From positions 1 through 30,124 of the forward strand of contig CAKRRJ010000024.1 of NCBI GenBank assembly GCA_934394615.1: a stretch of 30,124 bases of DNA, written 5' to 3'. The stretch's first letter is position 1. Each line of letters starts with the position of its first letter. Source of the stretch: an uncultured Lachnospiraceae bacterium. Its GTDB lineage: Bacteria; Bacillota; Clostridia; Lachnospirales; Lachnospiraceae. Positions 7,921 to 14,924 of the stretch are shown here, piece by piece. Position numbers and translations under genes: made by a program. The notes beneath the pieces were generated by a model, which worked only from the letters and a program-made list of their open reading frames with translations, had not been told where the DNA came from and did no database searches.

Positions 7921-8535
7921 CTATTCTTCCAGGTTTACCGCGCGTACTGTTAATTCCTTCAATTGCGCCATTGGCACACGGCTATTGTTTCCTGCATCCT
8001 GTTTATAATAAACACGGATATTTTTCAGAGTAAAACAGCCATCCGCATAAGTATACCCATGCACATCAAAGTCGGTGTAAAATAATCCGGCCATGGCTCC
8101 ATCCGAAAGAAGCGGAACCTTTGTTTCCGTTCCGTCATCGCCGATATAGACTTTGCAGATTCCCGCTTTATTCTTATTGGACTCCTGAGTTCCACTCGCT
8201 GCCTGATATGGCACAGACGCAAGGCGCATCCAGGTCCCGGTATCGCTGCTGAAAAATTCCGGTCCTGCTGTTCCTCCGCTCCGCACCTGCTGCGCATCGG
8301 AAAAGAAATCCGTTATCAGTTCCACCGTTGTTGAAAGTACCTGCTGCGCTTCCGCTTTCTCTGTCGTTTTCTGATAAGCATTTTTCACCGCCACAACGCC
8401 TCCGGCAACTGCAACCGCAGACATGGAAAGAATCAGCAGTGATGCCAGCATCTCGGTCAGCGTCATGCCTGCCCGTGACCGGAAACAACGCTGTATTATC
8501 TGATGTTTCTTTCTCTCAAACCACTGCCTGTTCAT
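7921..8535 (-). CDS. Minor type IV prepilin
   Basis: A 204-residue prepilin-like protein. The leader is long (23 residues, basic, ending RSRAG) and is followed by MTLTEMLASLLILSMSAVAV with Glu at mature position 5. The hydrophobic N-terminal helix is followed by a soluble domain beginning KNAYQKTTEKAEAQQVLSTT. Met replaces the usual Phe at mature position 1, as in some minor (PilW/GspJ-like) pilins. The start ATG has GGAG 8 bases upstream. It lies 20 bases after the preceding prepilin gene in a tightly packed run of accessory pilins. In other systems minor pilins prime assembly at the tip; which one this matches cannot be said from the sequence. Confidence 0.8.
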   Translation of the reverse strand: MNRQWFERKKHQIIQRCFRSRAGMTLTEMLASLLILSMSAVAVAGGVVAVKNAYQKTTEKAEAQQVLSTTVELITDFFSDAQQVRSGGTAGPEFFSSDTGTWMRLASVPYQAASGTQESNKNKAGICKVYIGDDGTETKVPLLSDGAMAGLFYTDFDVHGYTYADGCFTLKNIRVYYKQDAGNNSRVPMAQLKELTVRAVNLEE

Positions 8536-8555
8536 GTACTCTGCTCCATTTTCTT

Positions 8556-8957
8556 TTATCTGCTGTAACGAAAATATTTTGCCGGTTCCGATGTTCCTGT
8601 ACCATCCGTCGCGTTTTGTTTCTGCTCGGAATGCAGCTTGATCTGGTAAATACCATTGCTTCCCGTAACACTCTGTTTCAACGCAAATCCAACCCTGTCT
8701 CTGTTGGTTCCATTTTCCACCTGAAAAATAAGATCCGCGCTCACCGTGCCTGATTCCGCTTCCAGAATATTCCTCTCCGCATAATATGTATGGAGCAAAG
8801 CATCACCCTCAGACAGCATTTTTCTTGCAGCCATCAGAGCGGAAGCAAACATCGTAAGACCCATAACAATGACCAGCACAGAAACCAGCAGTTCAGACAG
8901 AGTTTCCGCCTGACGCGATCTCAGCTTGCGCAGCACTGCACATAATTTCTGTTCCAT
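8556..8957 (-). CDS. Minor type IV prepilin (PilV/GspI-like position)
   Basis: A 133-residue small prepilin. The leader ends SRQA and is followed by ETLSELLVSVLVIVMGLTMF, keeping Glu at mature position 5 but with Glu at position 1, an unusual residue there. The frame extends upstream to 9056, but the ATG at 8957 is preceded by GGAGG at 8 bases, and that ribosome-binding site lies inside the last codons of the upstream gene (stop at 8962), so 8957 is the real start and translation is probably coupled. The soluble part is short, with a disordered tail (EQKQNATDGTGTSEPAKYF). It fits the set of minor pilins on either side. Confidence 0.75.
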   Translation of the reverse strand: MEQKLCAVLRKLRSRQAETLSELLVSVLVIVMGLTMFASALMAARKMLSEGDALLHTYYAERNILEAESGTVSADLIFQVENGTNRDRVGFALKQSVTGSNGIYQIKLHSEQKQNATDGTGTSEPAKYFRYSR

Positions 8958-8961
8958 TCGA

Positions 8962-9765
8962 TCAGCCTCCGTCTTTTTCAGGATGTGTTCTTTCGATCGT
9001 ACCACGTTCCCAGTAAATGGTTGTAGTACGGGTCGTGGTTGTAACGGTCCACTCATCAGTCACATCGCCATTTTCATCTGTTTCCTCATACTCTTTTACA
9101 TCCACATCTTCATCCACCTGTACCTTTGATGGAACTGTCAGGACCCGCTCACACCGGTCCTCCTGATGCGCGTCATCTGTCTGGTTATCGGAAATAACGG
9201 CTGTAATTTTGTAATCAGAATCCATGACAAAATCAACCTTTGTCTCTAACTGGTCATAGTGAAGCGTATCCGTTCCTGACTGCTTCTGGACAGACAGCAG
9301 AAATTCCTTTTGCGCAGACTCACACGGTTCTGTATTGGGATCATCTTCTTCTGAAAAAGAATAGTAAATCTGTTCCACACAGGAATCCAAAACATTCGTG
9401 GCATCCAGTGCAGTTCCGTTGCTATAGGTATAAACCGGTCCATCACCGTAATCTGGCGTTTCCTCTTTGGAACTTTTCTCTTTTCTCTCAGTAATTTTAA
9501 TTGTATTTCTGCTGTCCTTCAGCTCATCCCGCAAAAACCCCGCTGCCGACTCCACCGCAAACCGTTTCTGGTCTGCTTCGGGCACTTTTTTCATTTTTCC
9601 GGCGGAGGCGGAGGCTGCGGCGAGGATGACGGACGCGCCGACTCCGCAGAGCACGAAAAACAGGATGGCCGCTACCAGGCTTGCTCCGCTCTCGTTTCCA
9701 AGCATAGCGCGGACGCGGCGTTTGCGGGTCCGCTGATTTTGTGATTGTCTGCCTGCTGTACTCAT
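8962..9765 (-). CDS. PilX/GspK-like pseudopilin subunit
   Basis: A 267-residue protein with a strongly basic N terminus, then GNESGASLVAAILFFVLCGV as a hydrophobic helix. This resembles the PilX N-terminal pattern (GASL...), in which the Glu at position 5 is missing. The rest is charged and soluble, ending in a Thr-rich segment (DEWTVTTTTRTTTIYWERGT). The start has GGAG 8 bases upstream, overlapping the end of pilO. Its place between pilO and the minor prepilins fits a tip-complex component. Whether it is cut by PilD is unclear, because the class III motif is incomplete. Confidence 0.65.
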   Translation of the reverse strand: MSTAGRQSQNQRTRKRRVRAMLGNESGASLVAAILFFVLCGVGASVILAAASASAGKMKKVPEADQKRFAVESAAGFLRDELKDSRNTIKITERKEKSSKEETPDYGDGPVYTYSNGTALDATNVLDSCVEQIYYSFSEEDDPNTEPCESAQKEFLLSVQKQSGTDTLHYDQLETKVDFVMDSDYKITAVISDNQTDDAHQEDRCERVLTVPSKVQVDEDVDVKEYEETDENGDVTDEWTVTTTTRTTTIYWERGTIERTHPEKDGG

Positions 9766-9768
9766 GCG

Positions 9769-10485
9769 TTATTCTCCGAATGCTGCTTCTGCCGCGGTTT
9801 CCAATTCGGACCGCTGCAGGTTGGACATGTCCGCGTTTGCAAGACCGCCAACCGGCTGGGACTGGGTCTGCTGCTGCGGGATTCCTTCCAGTGTGTCCGC
9901 TCCGATTGTGGTTTCAAAGTAAGTCATATTGAAGGATAAGGAAACGCGTCCCTGCCTCACGTCCGGCTCGAAATCCGGGTCATTATCCCGCTTGTCATCG
10001 CTTGTGATCGCGATGTCGTGGATCATGCTGCGGTACGGTCCCTGCAGGATCTGGCGCATCAGTTCCACTGCGGAGTCATAATTTTCCGCCTGGCAGGTCA
10101 CGGAAATGTCGCGGCGCACGCCGCTTCCCTGGGCACCGCTTCCATCCTGCTGCGGCTCTGAGAAGGAGAAATCAAACTCAAAAGCCTGTCCGAAGATGGT
10201 GTTTAATTCGTCCAGTTCTTTCTTGAAATTGTTGTAAGATGGAACCACCGGCGCGCCTGCGTTTACGTTTTCATCGATCTCGGCCTGCATGGACTTGATC
10301 TTCGTTGCCCGCATCTGTTCCATTGCCATCTGGTCTTCCAGGTCTGTGGTGTCTGCCGCCGCGATGCGGTCCTGGATCGGGGTGTAAATGCCTACATACC
10401 AGACACCAAAGAAAGCCAGAACAACCAGGAATACCAGTGCGATTTTCTGGGTTCTTGTCAGAACATAACCTAAGATTGTTTTCAT
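9769..10485 (-). CDS. pilO: PilO-like inner-membrane platform protein
   Basis: A 238-residue bitopic protein: short cytoplasmic N terminus, one membrane helix at about 15-35 (IALVFLVVLAFFGVWYVGIY), a coiled-coil-like segment (DLEDQMAMEQMRATKIKSMQ), then a ferredoxin-like domain and a Gln/Pro-rich tail. PilO pairs with PilN and links the motor platform to the pilus. Sequence identity within this family is low, so the call rests on size, topology and position directly after pilN. Its ATG overlaps the pilN stop (ATGA), indicating translational coupling. Confidence 0.75.
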   Translation of the reverse strand: MKTILGYVLTRTQKIALVFLVVLAFFGVWYVGIYTPIQDRIAAADTTDLEDQMAMEQMRATKIKSMQAEIDENVNAGAPVVPSYNNFKKELDELNTIFGQAFEFDFSFSEPQQDGSGAQGSGVRRDISVTCQAENYDSAVELMRQILQGPYRSMIHDIAITSDDKRDNDPDFEPDVRQGRVSLSFNMTYFETTIGADTLEGIPQQQTQSQPVGGLANADMSNLQRSELETAAEAAFGE

Positions 10486-11120
10486 GACTCTGTCTCTTCC
10501 CCCGTTTCTCCTGCCTGTTTAAAATAAATGATCATGTCCACGTTTACCTTTTTGTCCAGCGCGCGCACATGTTCCTCTTCCTCGTCCCCAGGAGTTGCCT
10601 CCACGGTCGCCGTCACATAGCGCACATGCTCCTCTTCCTCGATCTGGCGCACCATGTCGGAAAGCATCATGCCCCGCTCCAGCCTGCAGGAAAAGGAGAT
10701 CTGGTCGTCCATCAGGGAAAAGCCGTCGATGAGGTCGCAGACCGGGAACACTTTGGTTTTCATCACATCCAGCATCATGAGGCGGTCCGGGATCAGGCGC
10801 TCCTCGTCGGTCTGCCAGGCATTGCCGTAGTGCGCGTAGTTTTCGCTCACCTCCGGCATGACAGAGTTGGCGCTGCGCATGACCTCAAGCTGTTTTTCCA
10901 TGCGCTCATATGCCGCCTCCGCACGCTCAGCCTCCTGCATCGGCTGCACAATGCCAACCTGCGCAAACACATATAAAAATGCCATAAACGCAGCAAAGGA
11001 TACCACCTCTCCTACGATTATTCCCTTTTTAAACTCACGCTGATACAGATTGATGCGTTTCTTCTCCGGATATTTCAGACCGCCGATCTGCATCTTCGCG
11101 ATACTTTTTAAATCAGCCAC
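10482..11120 (-). CDS. pilN: PilN-like platform protein
   Basis: A 212-residue protein with a cytoplasmic N terminus holding KRINLYQ (residues 21-27), the counterpart of the conserved INL motif by which PilN binds PilM. A membrane helix follows at about 36-56 (VGEVVSFAAFMAFLYVFAQV), then a coiled-coil-like stretch and a soluble domain. The start codon is GTG at 11120, preceded by a strong GAGGAGGAGG; no ATG fits better. It lies 14 bases after pilM and overlaps pilO by four bases. Confidence 0.8.
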   Translation of the reverse strand: MADLKSIAKMQIGGLKYPEKKRINLYQREFKKGIIVGEVVSFAAFMAFLYVFAQVGIVQPMQEAERAEAAYERMEKQLEVMRSANSVMPEVSENYAHYGNAWQTDEERLIPDRLMMLDVMKTKVFPVCDLIDGFSLMDDQISFSCRLERGMMLSDMVRQIEEEEHVRYVTATVEATPGDEEEEHVRALDKKVNVDMIIYFKQAGETGEETES

Positions 11121-11134
11121 GGTTCCTCCTCCTC

Positions 11135-12103
11135 TTATTCCATCAGTACGCCGACCGTCTGCGGACTGTCAACCAGTCCCAAACGCTTGTCCTCATCCAC
11201 CTTCGGGAGCAGCTCCCCGATGCTCTTGACCGGGATGCCGACGGTCTCCGCGATCTCCGCGATCAGCTTTTCATAGCGCGCGCCGCCGCCGCAGTAATAC
11301 AGCGTGTCGATGGTGTTGTCTGCGTTGTTGAAGCTGTAGAAGTTCAGAACTCGCATAACCTGTACCGCGATCGTCTGATAACGGTCCAGGAGGATCTTGT
11401 CCATCTCTTCCTCGCTCTTCTCGTTCCAGAACGGATCATCTGCATCCAGGCCCAGCTCCAGGAGCTTGTCGTGGTCACCCCGGCGGATCTGCTCGATCTC
11501 CTCGCAGCCCGGCTCCATGGTACGGGTGATGTCGTAAATGCCTTTCCGGAAGAAATGCATGCGCAGCGCCTTGGTTCCGAGGTCGAGCACCGCGAAATCC
11601 TTCTCCCGCGCGCCGCCCTGCGCATGCTCCAGGATGCGCTCCAGCCCGACCACCGACGGAACCATGCCAACCATCTTCAAATGCGCCATTTTCGCCAGCT
11701 TCTGCAGCTGCTGGCAAAGCTCTTTCCGGCAGGAAGCCGCCAGAAGGTCCAGGCTGTCCTCCGTCCGCTCAATAACCGCGTAATCAAACTGATACGCGTC
11801 CAGCTCCTCGCCGATATAGTCGTGGAACTCGTATGGAAGGTTCAATTTCAGCTGCTCCGTCGTCATGAGCGGAAGGCTGCATCGTTTTACATAGGTATCA
11901 TCCTGACGCAGCGCAAACACAACATGCTTACAGCGGATGCCGTTCTCGCGCAGTACGTCCTGTATAAATTCCGCGTAAAGCTTCATATCGGTCAGCGTAT
12001 CGGTGTCCAGACGGACCGAAACATACTTTTTCAGCTCGCCACGCTCCATATACGCGATTTTTACGCGGTAATGTCCAATTTCAATTCCCAGACAGTTTTT
12101 CAT
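11135..12103 (-). CDS. pilM: PilM, actin-like pilus assembly protein
   Basis: A 322-residue cytoplasmic protein of the PilM/FtsA-like actin fold. Nucleotide-binding landmarks are the N-terminal LGIEIGHYRVKIAY, the central AVLDLGTKALRMHFF and the C-terminal YYCGGGARY. PilM sits under the inner membrane and binds the INL motif of PilN. The frame is open to 12184, but the ATG at 12103 (MKNCLG) has a GGGG element 7 bases upstream and begins at the conserved core. The longer version would overlap the prepilin peptidase gene. Gap to that gene is 20 bases. Confidence 0.85.
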   Translation of the reverse strand: MKNCLGIEIGHYRVKIAYMERGELKKYVSVRLDTDTLTDMKLYAEFIQDVLRENGIRCKHVVFALRQDDTYVKRCSLPLMTTEQLKLNLPYEFHDYIGEELDAYQFDYAVIERTEDSLDLLAASCRKELCQQLQKLAKMAHLKMVGMVPSVVGLERILEHAQGGAREKDFAVLDLGTKALRMHFFRKGIYDITRTMEPGCEEIEQIRRGDHDKLLELGLDADDPFWNEKSEEEMDKILLDRYQTIAVQVMRVLNFYSFNNADNTIDTLYYCGGGARYEKLIAEIAETVGIPVKSIGELLPKVDEDKRLGLVDSPQTVGVLME

Positions 12104-12123
12104 CTCTGTACCCCGTTTTAAAA

Positions 12124-12900
12124 CTAGAATAATCCCGTGTACCATCGGGTCATCGTGTCTCCATATAGTACCATGATAAAGCATGCTGCCGCGATCGACG
12201 GGCCAAACGGAAGCCTCTGCGATTTTCGCAGTGCCGCGAATCCAAGCCCAAACAGGCAGCTTAAGATCAGATAAAACAAAATTTCCCAGGCAGAACTAAG
12301 ATAAAGCCCGGTCATAAAAAACAGTTTGATGTCCCCGCCTCCCAGGCTTTCCCTTCCGGTAAGCCGGTCAAAGAGAAGGGATACGAGCAGCATTCCGCCG
12401 CCCAGCGCGAATCCAAGAATGATGCCGCGCAACATTGTATGTACGGGATCCGGCAGGAAAAACGCCGTTCCCAGAAACACCAGACAGCCCGCAATCTGCA
12501 GCCGGTCCGGGATGATCCACTCATGAAGGTCAGTGATCGTGAGAATCAGAAGAATAAGTCCCAGAAGAATGCACCGAAGGCTCATAATGGATAAGTCATA
12601 ACGGTAAACGATCAGGCAGCAGCCAATTCCCGCGATCAGTTCCGTGAAGAAACATTCTGCCGGAACCTTTGCCCCGCAGTAGCGGCATTTGCCTTTTAAG
12701 AACAGCCAGGAAAACAGCGGAATTAAGTCCGCAGCTCCAAGCACATGCCCACAGTTGTCGCAGTGGGAACGCCCCGAAAATGCCGACTCGCCGGATAAGA
12801 GGCGCATCGCAAGGCAGTCCGAGAAACTTCCAAGGCAGCAGCCGAGGAGGAAGGTCACCGTTAAAATATAAATGGTAATCATTAAGTCAAGATGAAGCAT
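12124..12900 (-). CDS. pilD: Type IV prepilin peptidase (A24 aspartic protease)
   Basis: A 258-residue multi-span membrane protein. Two zinc-binding CxxC pairs (C47/C50, C72/C75) lie in the N-terminal cytoplasmic domain. The catalytic aspartates are D124 in TDLHEWIIPD and D190 in GGGDIKLFF. It cuts the leader from every prepilin in the locus and usually also N-methylates the new N terminus. The start ATG at 12900 has GGAG 9 bases upstream. Placement inside the locus, between the frame-split pilin and pilM, is normal for clostridial T4P clusters. Confidence 0.92.
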   Translation of the reverse strand: MLHLDLMITIYILTVTFLLGCCLGSFSDCLAMRLLSGESAFSGRSHCDNCGHVLGAADLIPLFSWLFLKGKCRYCGAKVPAECFFTELIAGIGCCLIVYRYDLSIMSLRCILLGLILLILTITDLHEWIIPDRLQIAGCLVFLGTAFFLPDPVHTMLRGIILGFALGGGMLLVSLLFDRLTGRESLGGGDIKLFFMTGLYLSSAWEILFYLILSCLFGLGFAALRKSQRLPFGPSIAAACFIMVLYGDTMTRWYTGLF

Positions 12901-12929
12901 ATAAAAAATCTCCTGTCATGTTCCAGATA

Positions 12930-13201
12930 TTAACTAGCATAGCCATGTCCTGTACCCGGACCAAACGGATTATTTCTTTCAAATCCAACCTTGTCATCTT
13001 CCGTGTAATATGGCGCTTTCTGAAGCAAATAGCCAGAGTCAATTTTGTTTCCTACAAAAACAATTACTTTATCACAAATATGATAATTCTCCGCCTCTCT
13101 CATAAGCCTTCTACCCATTTCGTTAATTCCCATCGTTTCACCGTTATAGGTACATGTTGGATTCCATTTTTCGGTAGGAATACTTTGTTCTATAATTCCT
13201 T
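12930..13201 (-). CDS. C-terminal part of a type IV pilin, in the -1 frame
   Basis: This frame is open from the A6 run at 13200-13205 to TGA 12930. It encodes about 89 residues (GIIEQSIPTEKWNPTCTYNG..., ending NNPFGPGTGHGYAS) that read as the distal domain of a pilin: a paired-Cys-like pattern (C in NPTCTY, C in HICDK) and a central VIVFVGN strand. It has no good ribosome-binding site of its own (the internal ATG at 13133 lacks one). It is most simply the continuation of the prepilin at 13190-13459, joined by a -1 shift. The joined product would be about 176 residues, a normal pilin length. Confidence 0.6.
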
Positions 13202-13459
13202 TTTTACGTCGTAAATAAAATAAGTAACATTTGCTTCCACCGCTGAAGAAGCCTTATTTAGTGTAGACTCATTATCATACATTGCTGCTACCTTTGCTGA
13301 TCGAATATTGGCTTTATTTACAGCTATGATTGCTTTTTGTCTCTGGAATGTAAAAATAGGAATACTGATTGCTACCAAAATTCCAATAATGGCTACTCCC
13401 ACAAGGAGTTCTGCCACTGTAAATCCAGACTTTTGTTTATTTAAACTTTTTTGTTTCAT
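13190..13459 (-). CDS. Type IV prepilin, zero-frame product (truncated or frameshifted)
   Basis: An 89-residue product with a 12-residue leader (MKQKSLNKQKSG), then FTVAELLVGVAIIGILVAIS with Glu at mature position 5, the standard prepilin helix. The start is the ATG at 13459, with AGAGGA 6 bases upstream; the in-frame ATG at 13465 is too close to that site. Translation ends at TAG 13190 only four codons after an A AAA AAG heptamer, leaving almost no head domain. The missing domain lies in the -1 frame down to 12930. Possibilities: programmed -1 frameshift, slippage or phase variation at the A6 run, a recent mutation, or a read error. The gene is more AT-rich than pilB/T/C and the pilM/N/O block. 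Confidence 0.75.
   Translation of the reverse strand: MKQKSLNKQKSGFTVAELLVGVAIIGILVAISIPIFTFQRQKAIIAVNKANIRSAKVAAMYDNESTLNKASSAVEANVTYFIYDVKKEL
13199..13205 (-). promoter_or_regulatory. Candidate -1 frameshift site A AAA AAG
   Basis: On the minus strand the zero-frame codons are GTA AAA AAG GAA TTA TAG, so A AAA AAG is in the X XXY YYZ phase required for -1 slippage, identical to the dnaX heptamer of E. coli. A stop follows four codons later. A small stem (AGGAAT/ATTCCT, 13-base loop) overlaps the site, closer than the usual stimulatory hairpin, and no SD-like stimulator is seen in the 10-15 bases upstream. Confidence 0.4.
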
Positions 13460-13526
13460 ATTCATTCCTCTGCAATCTTTCAGATGGCAACCTCTATTCT
13501 TAGGAAAGGCCAATATTCATTCAGAA

Positions 13527-14138
13527 TTATTCCTTGTATATCATCTTTTCAATATTCGACTTATCTTTTGTCTGTCCTGCTGCACCATTTTGCCATTTGT
13601 AGCCCGAATACATTCTTGTAATAAACTCGCCCTTTTCGTTATAACCAACTTCAATGATAATCCAGTCCCATCCATTTTTATCACCATTGCTACGGGTTCG
13701 CAAAGTATAGACATCTAAACCAAAATCTTTTAAAATTTTTTCTACATCTTTATTGTATGTCCAATCACTATTGGCCATATTTCCATTGACCGAAACGCCT
13801 TTATTCGCTCCACACCATATACCATTTACTTTTTTGCCATTATCACGATATGCGCTAGGAGCATATTCCTCGGACCCATTGCAAAGCATTACCCATGTAC
13901 CGTATCCATTTCCACTAATTTTCTGCGGAACTGTAATTTCTTCATTATTATAGGCAAGTACAAGAGCCGATTTAATTTTTCTGGCAGTGTCCATGTCAAC
14001 AGCTCGTCTTGCTTTTTCACGTTCCGCTGTAAATATTGGAATACTGATTGTCACCAGAACGCCAATAATAGCAACAACCACAAGGAGTTCTGCCACAGTA
14101 AAAGCAGATTTTTTAATAATAGTTTCCTTGAATTTCAT
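13527..14138 (-). CDS. Type IV prepilin (second pilin)
   Basis: A 203-residue prepilin: leader MKFKETIIKKSA (12 residues, ending in Ala), then FTVAELLVVVAIIGVLVTIS with Glu at position 5. The start is the ATG at 14138 with AAGGAG 8 bases upstream; the longer frame to 14192 has no such support. The head domain contains TWVMLCNG and NGIWCGANKG, giving two Cys about 30 residues apart that may form a disulphide loop, and an aromatic GWDWIIIEVGYN strand. It lies downstream of the major pilin behind a hairpin, so it is probably made at a lower level. The base composition is AT-rich like the next pilin. Confidence 0.85.
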   Translation of the reverse strand: MKFKETIIKKSAFTVAELLVVVAIIGVLVTISIPIFTAEREKARRAVDMDTARKIKSALVLAYNNEEITVPQKISGNGYGTWVMLCNGSEEYAPSAYRDNGKKVNGIWCGANKGVSVNGNMANSDWTYNKDVEKILKDFGLDVYTLRTRSNGDKNGWDWIIIEVGYNEKGEFITRMYSGYKWQNGAAGQTKDKSNIEKMIYKE

Positions 14139-14202
14139 AATTTGTTCTCCTTGCCGCACGGATTCTGATATTTTTATCAGCACAATATTCAATCATTTTT
14201 CT

Positions 14203-14242
14203 TTATTTTAAAATAGTGGATGGGAAATCCCATCCACTATTT
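14203..14242 (-). terminator. Hairpin after the major pilin gene
   Basis: AAATAGTGGATGGGA (14211-14225) pairs perfectly with TCCCATCCACTATTT (14228-14242) around a two-base loop. On the minus strand the stem ends in TTTT and AT-rich sequence. It sits 22 bases after the major pilin stop and before the other pilins. Partial termination here would raise major pilin over the downstream genes. Confidence 0.7.
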
Positions 14243-14263
14243 CAACTTAGGGCGTTTCCCCTA

Positions 14264-14698
14264 TTATTTGTCAGCGTAAACATATACTGCATTCTCTGTA
14301 GAAGTTCCATTTTTTGTAGAAATCTTTACAGAAAACTTAGTATACTTTCCATCACCTTCCACTTCAGCTCCTGTAGTAGCAGAATCATCTAACTTTCTTT
14401 CGGTAGTAGCATCCTTTGTTACCGTTGCACCATCAACAAGAGTTACTTTACCAGAAGCAATATCATAGTTATAAGTTGCTTCTCCTTCTTTCTCACCAGT
14501 CAGATACTCAGCTACAGCAGCTGCTTTTGCTGCACGCAGGTTTGCCAGGTTAGTAGCCTTTCTTGCCTTAGACAGCTGTGCAGTAAATACCGGGATAGAG
14601 ATTGCAACCAGGATACCGATGATTGCTACTACTACCAGTAACTCTGCGAGGGTGAAACCTTTTTTGTCACCACGAACCTTTTTCATTAAGCTTTTCAT
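14264..14698 (-). CDS. pilA: Major type IV pilin
   Basis: A 144-residue prepilin: leader MKSLMKKVRGDKKG (14 residues), then FTLAELLVVVAIIGILVAIS with Glu at mature position 5 and SIPVFTAQLSKARKATNLANLRAA, a textbook PilA helix. The head is small and Thr/Gly/Lys-rich, ending AVYVYADK, and has no Cys. AAAGGAG stands 9 bases upstream of the ATG. A 226-base structured leader precedes it and a strong hairpin follows it. Both features, and its first place among the pilins, mark it as the main structural subunit. The name pilA is by position and form; naming differs among clostridia. Confidence 0.88.
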   Translation of the reverse strand: MKSLMKKVRGDKKGFTLAELLVVVAIIGILVAISIPVFTAQLSKARKATNLANLRAAKAAAVAEYLTGEKEGEATYNYDIASGKVTLVDGATVTKDATTERKLDDSATTGAEVEGDGKYTKFSVKISTKNGTSTENAVYVYADK

Positions 14699-14735
14699 GA
14701 TTTTTTTCTCCTTTTTTGTATATATTTTTTTATTG

Positions 14736-14905
14736 AACGAAGAAGGCGCTTCGTTTCAACCGTGGAAGTTGTGTTACTGTATATGGGTAGGAATTTTCTG
14801 AACTGAAAATTCCGTATAGTACAGTAGCGGTTGTAGATTTTGCCGATTTGGAATGCGGAGCATCGGCAAAATCTGTTGCAGTTTGTGCAAAGCATGAACT
14901 GTAAC
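14736..14905 (-). promoter_or_regulatory. Hairpin-rich leader of the major pilin gene
   Basis: In the 226 bases between pilC and pilA four hairpins follow one another: 14875-14905 (GTTGCAGTT/AACTGTAAC, one G-U), 14835-14874 (13 perfect pairs, AGATTTTGCCGAT/ATCGGCAAAATCT), 14775-14826 (inner 9 pairs GGAATTTTC/GAAAATTCC, outer TACTGTA/TACAGTA) and 14736-14755 (AACGAAG/CTTCGTT). None is followed by a U-run. I could not match a known riboswitch (not a c-di-GMP-I aptamer) and found no clear promoter. An mRNA-stabilising or processing leader is plausible. Confidence 0.55.
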
Positions 14906-14924
14906 AAGTTTGGGACCCGGTGTT

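Noticed and set aside
14736..14905. c-di-GMP riboswitch in the pilA leader
   Set aside because: Expected because some clostridial pilA genes have one, but the conserved GEMM aptamer segments are not present; the leader is reported as unassigned hairpins.
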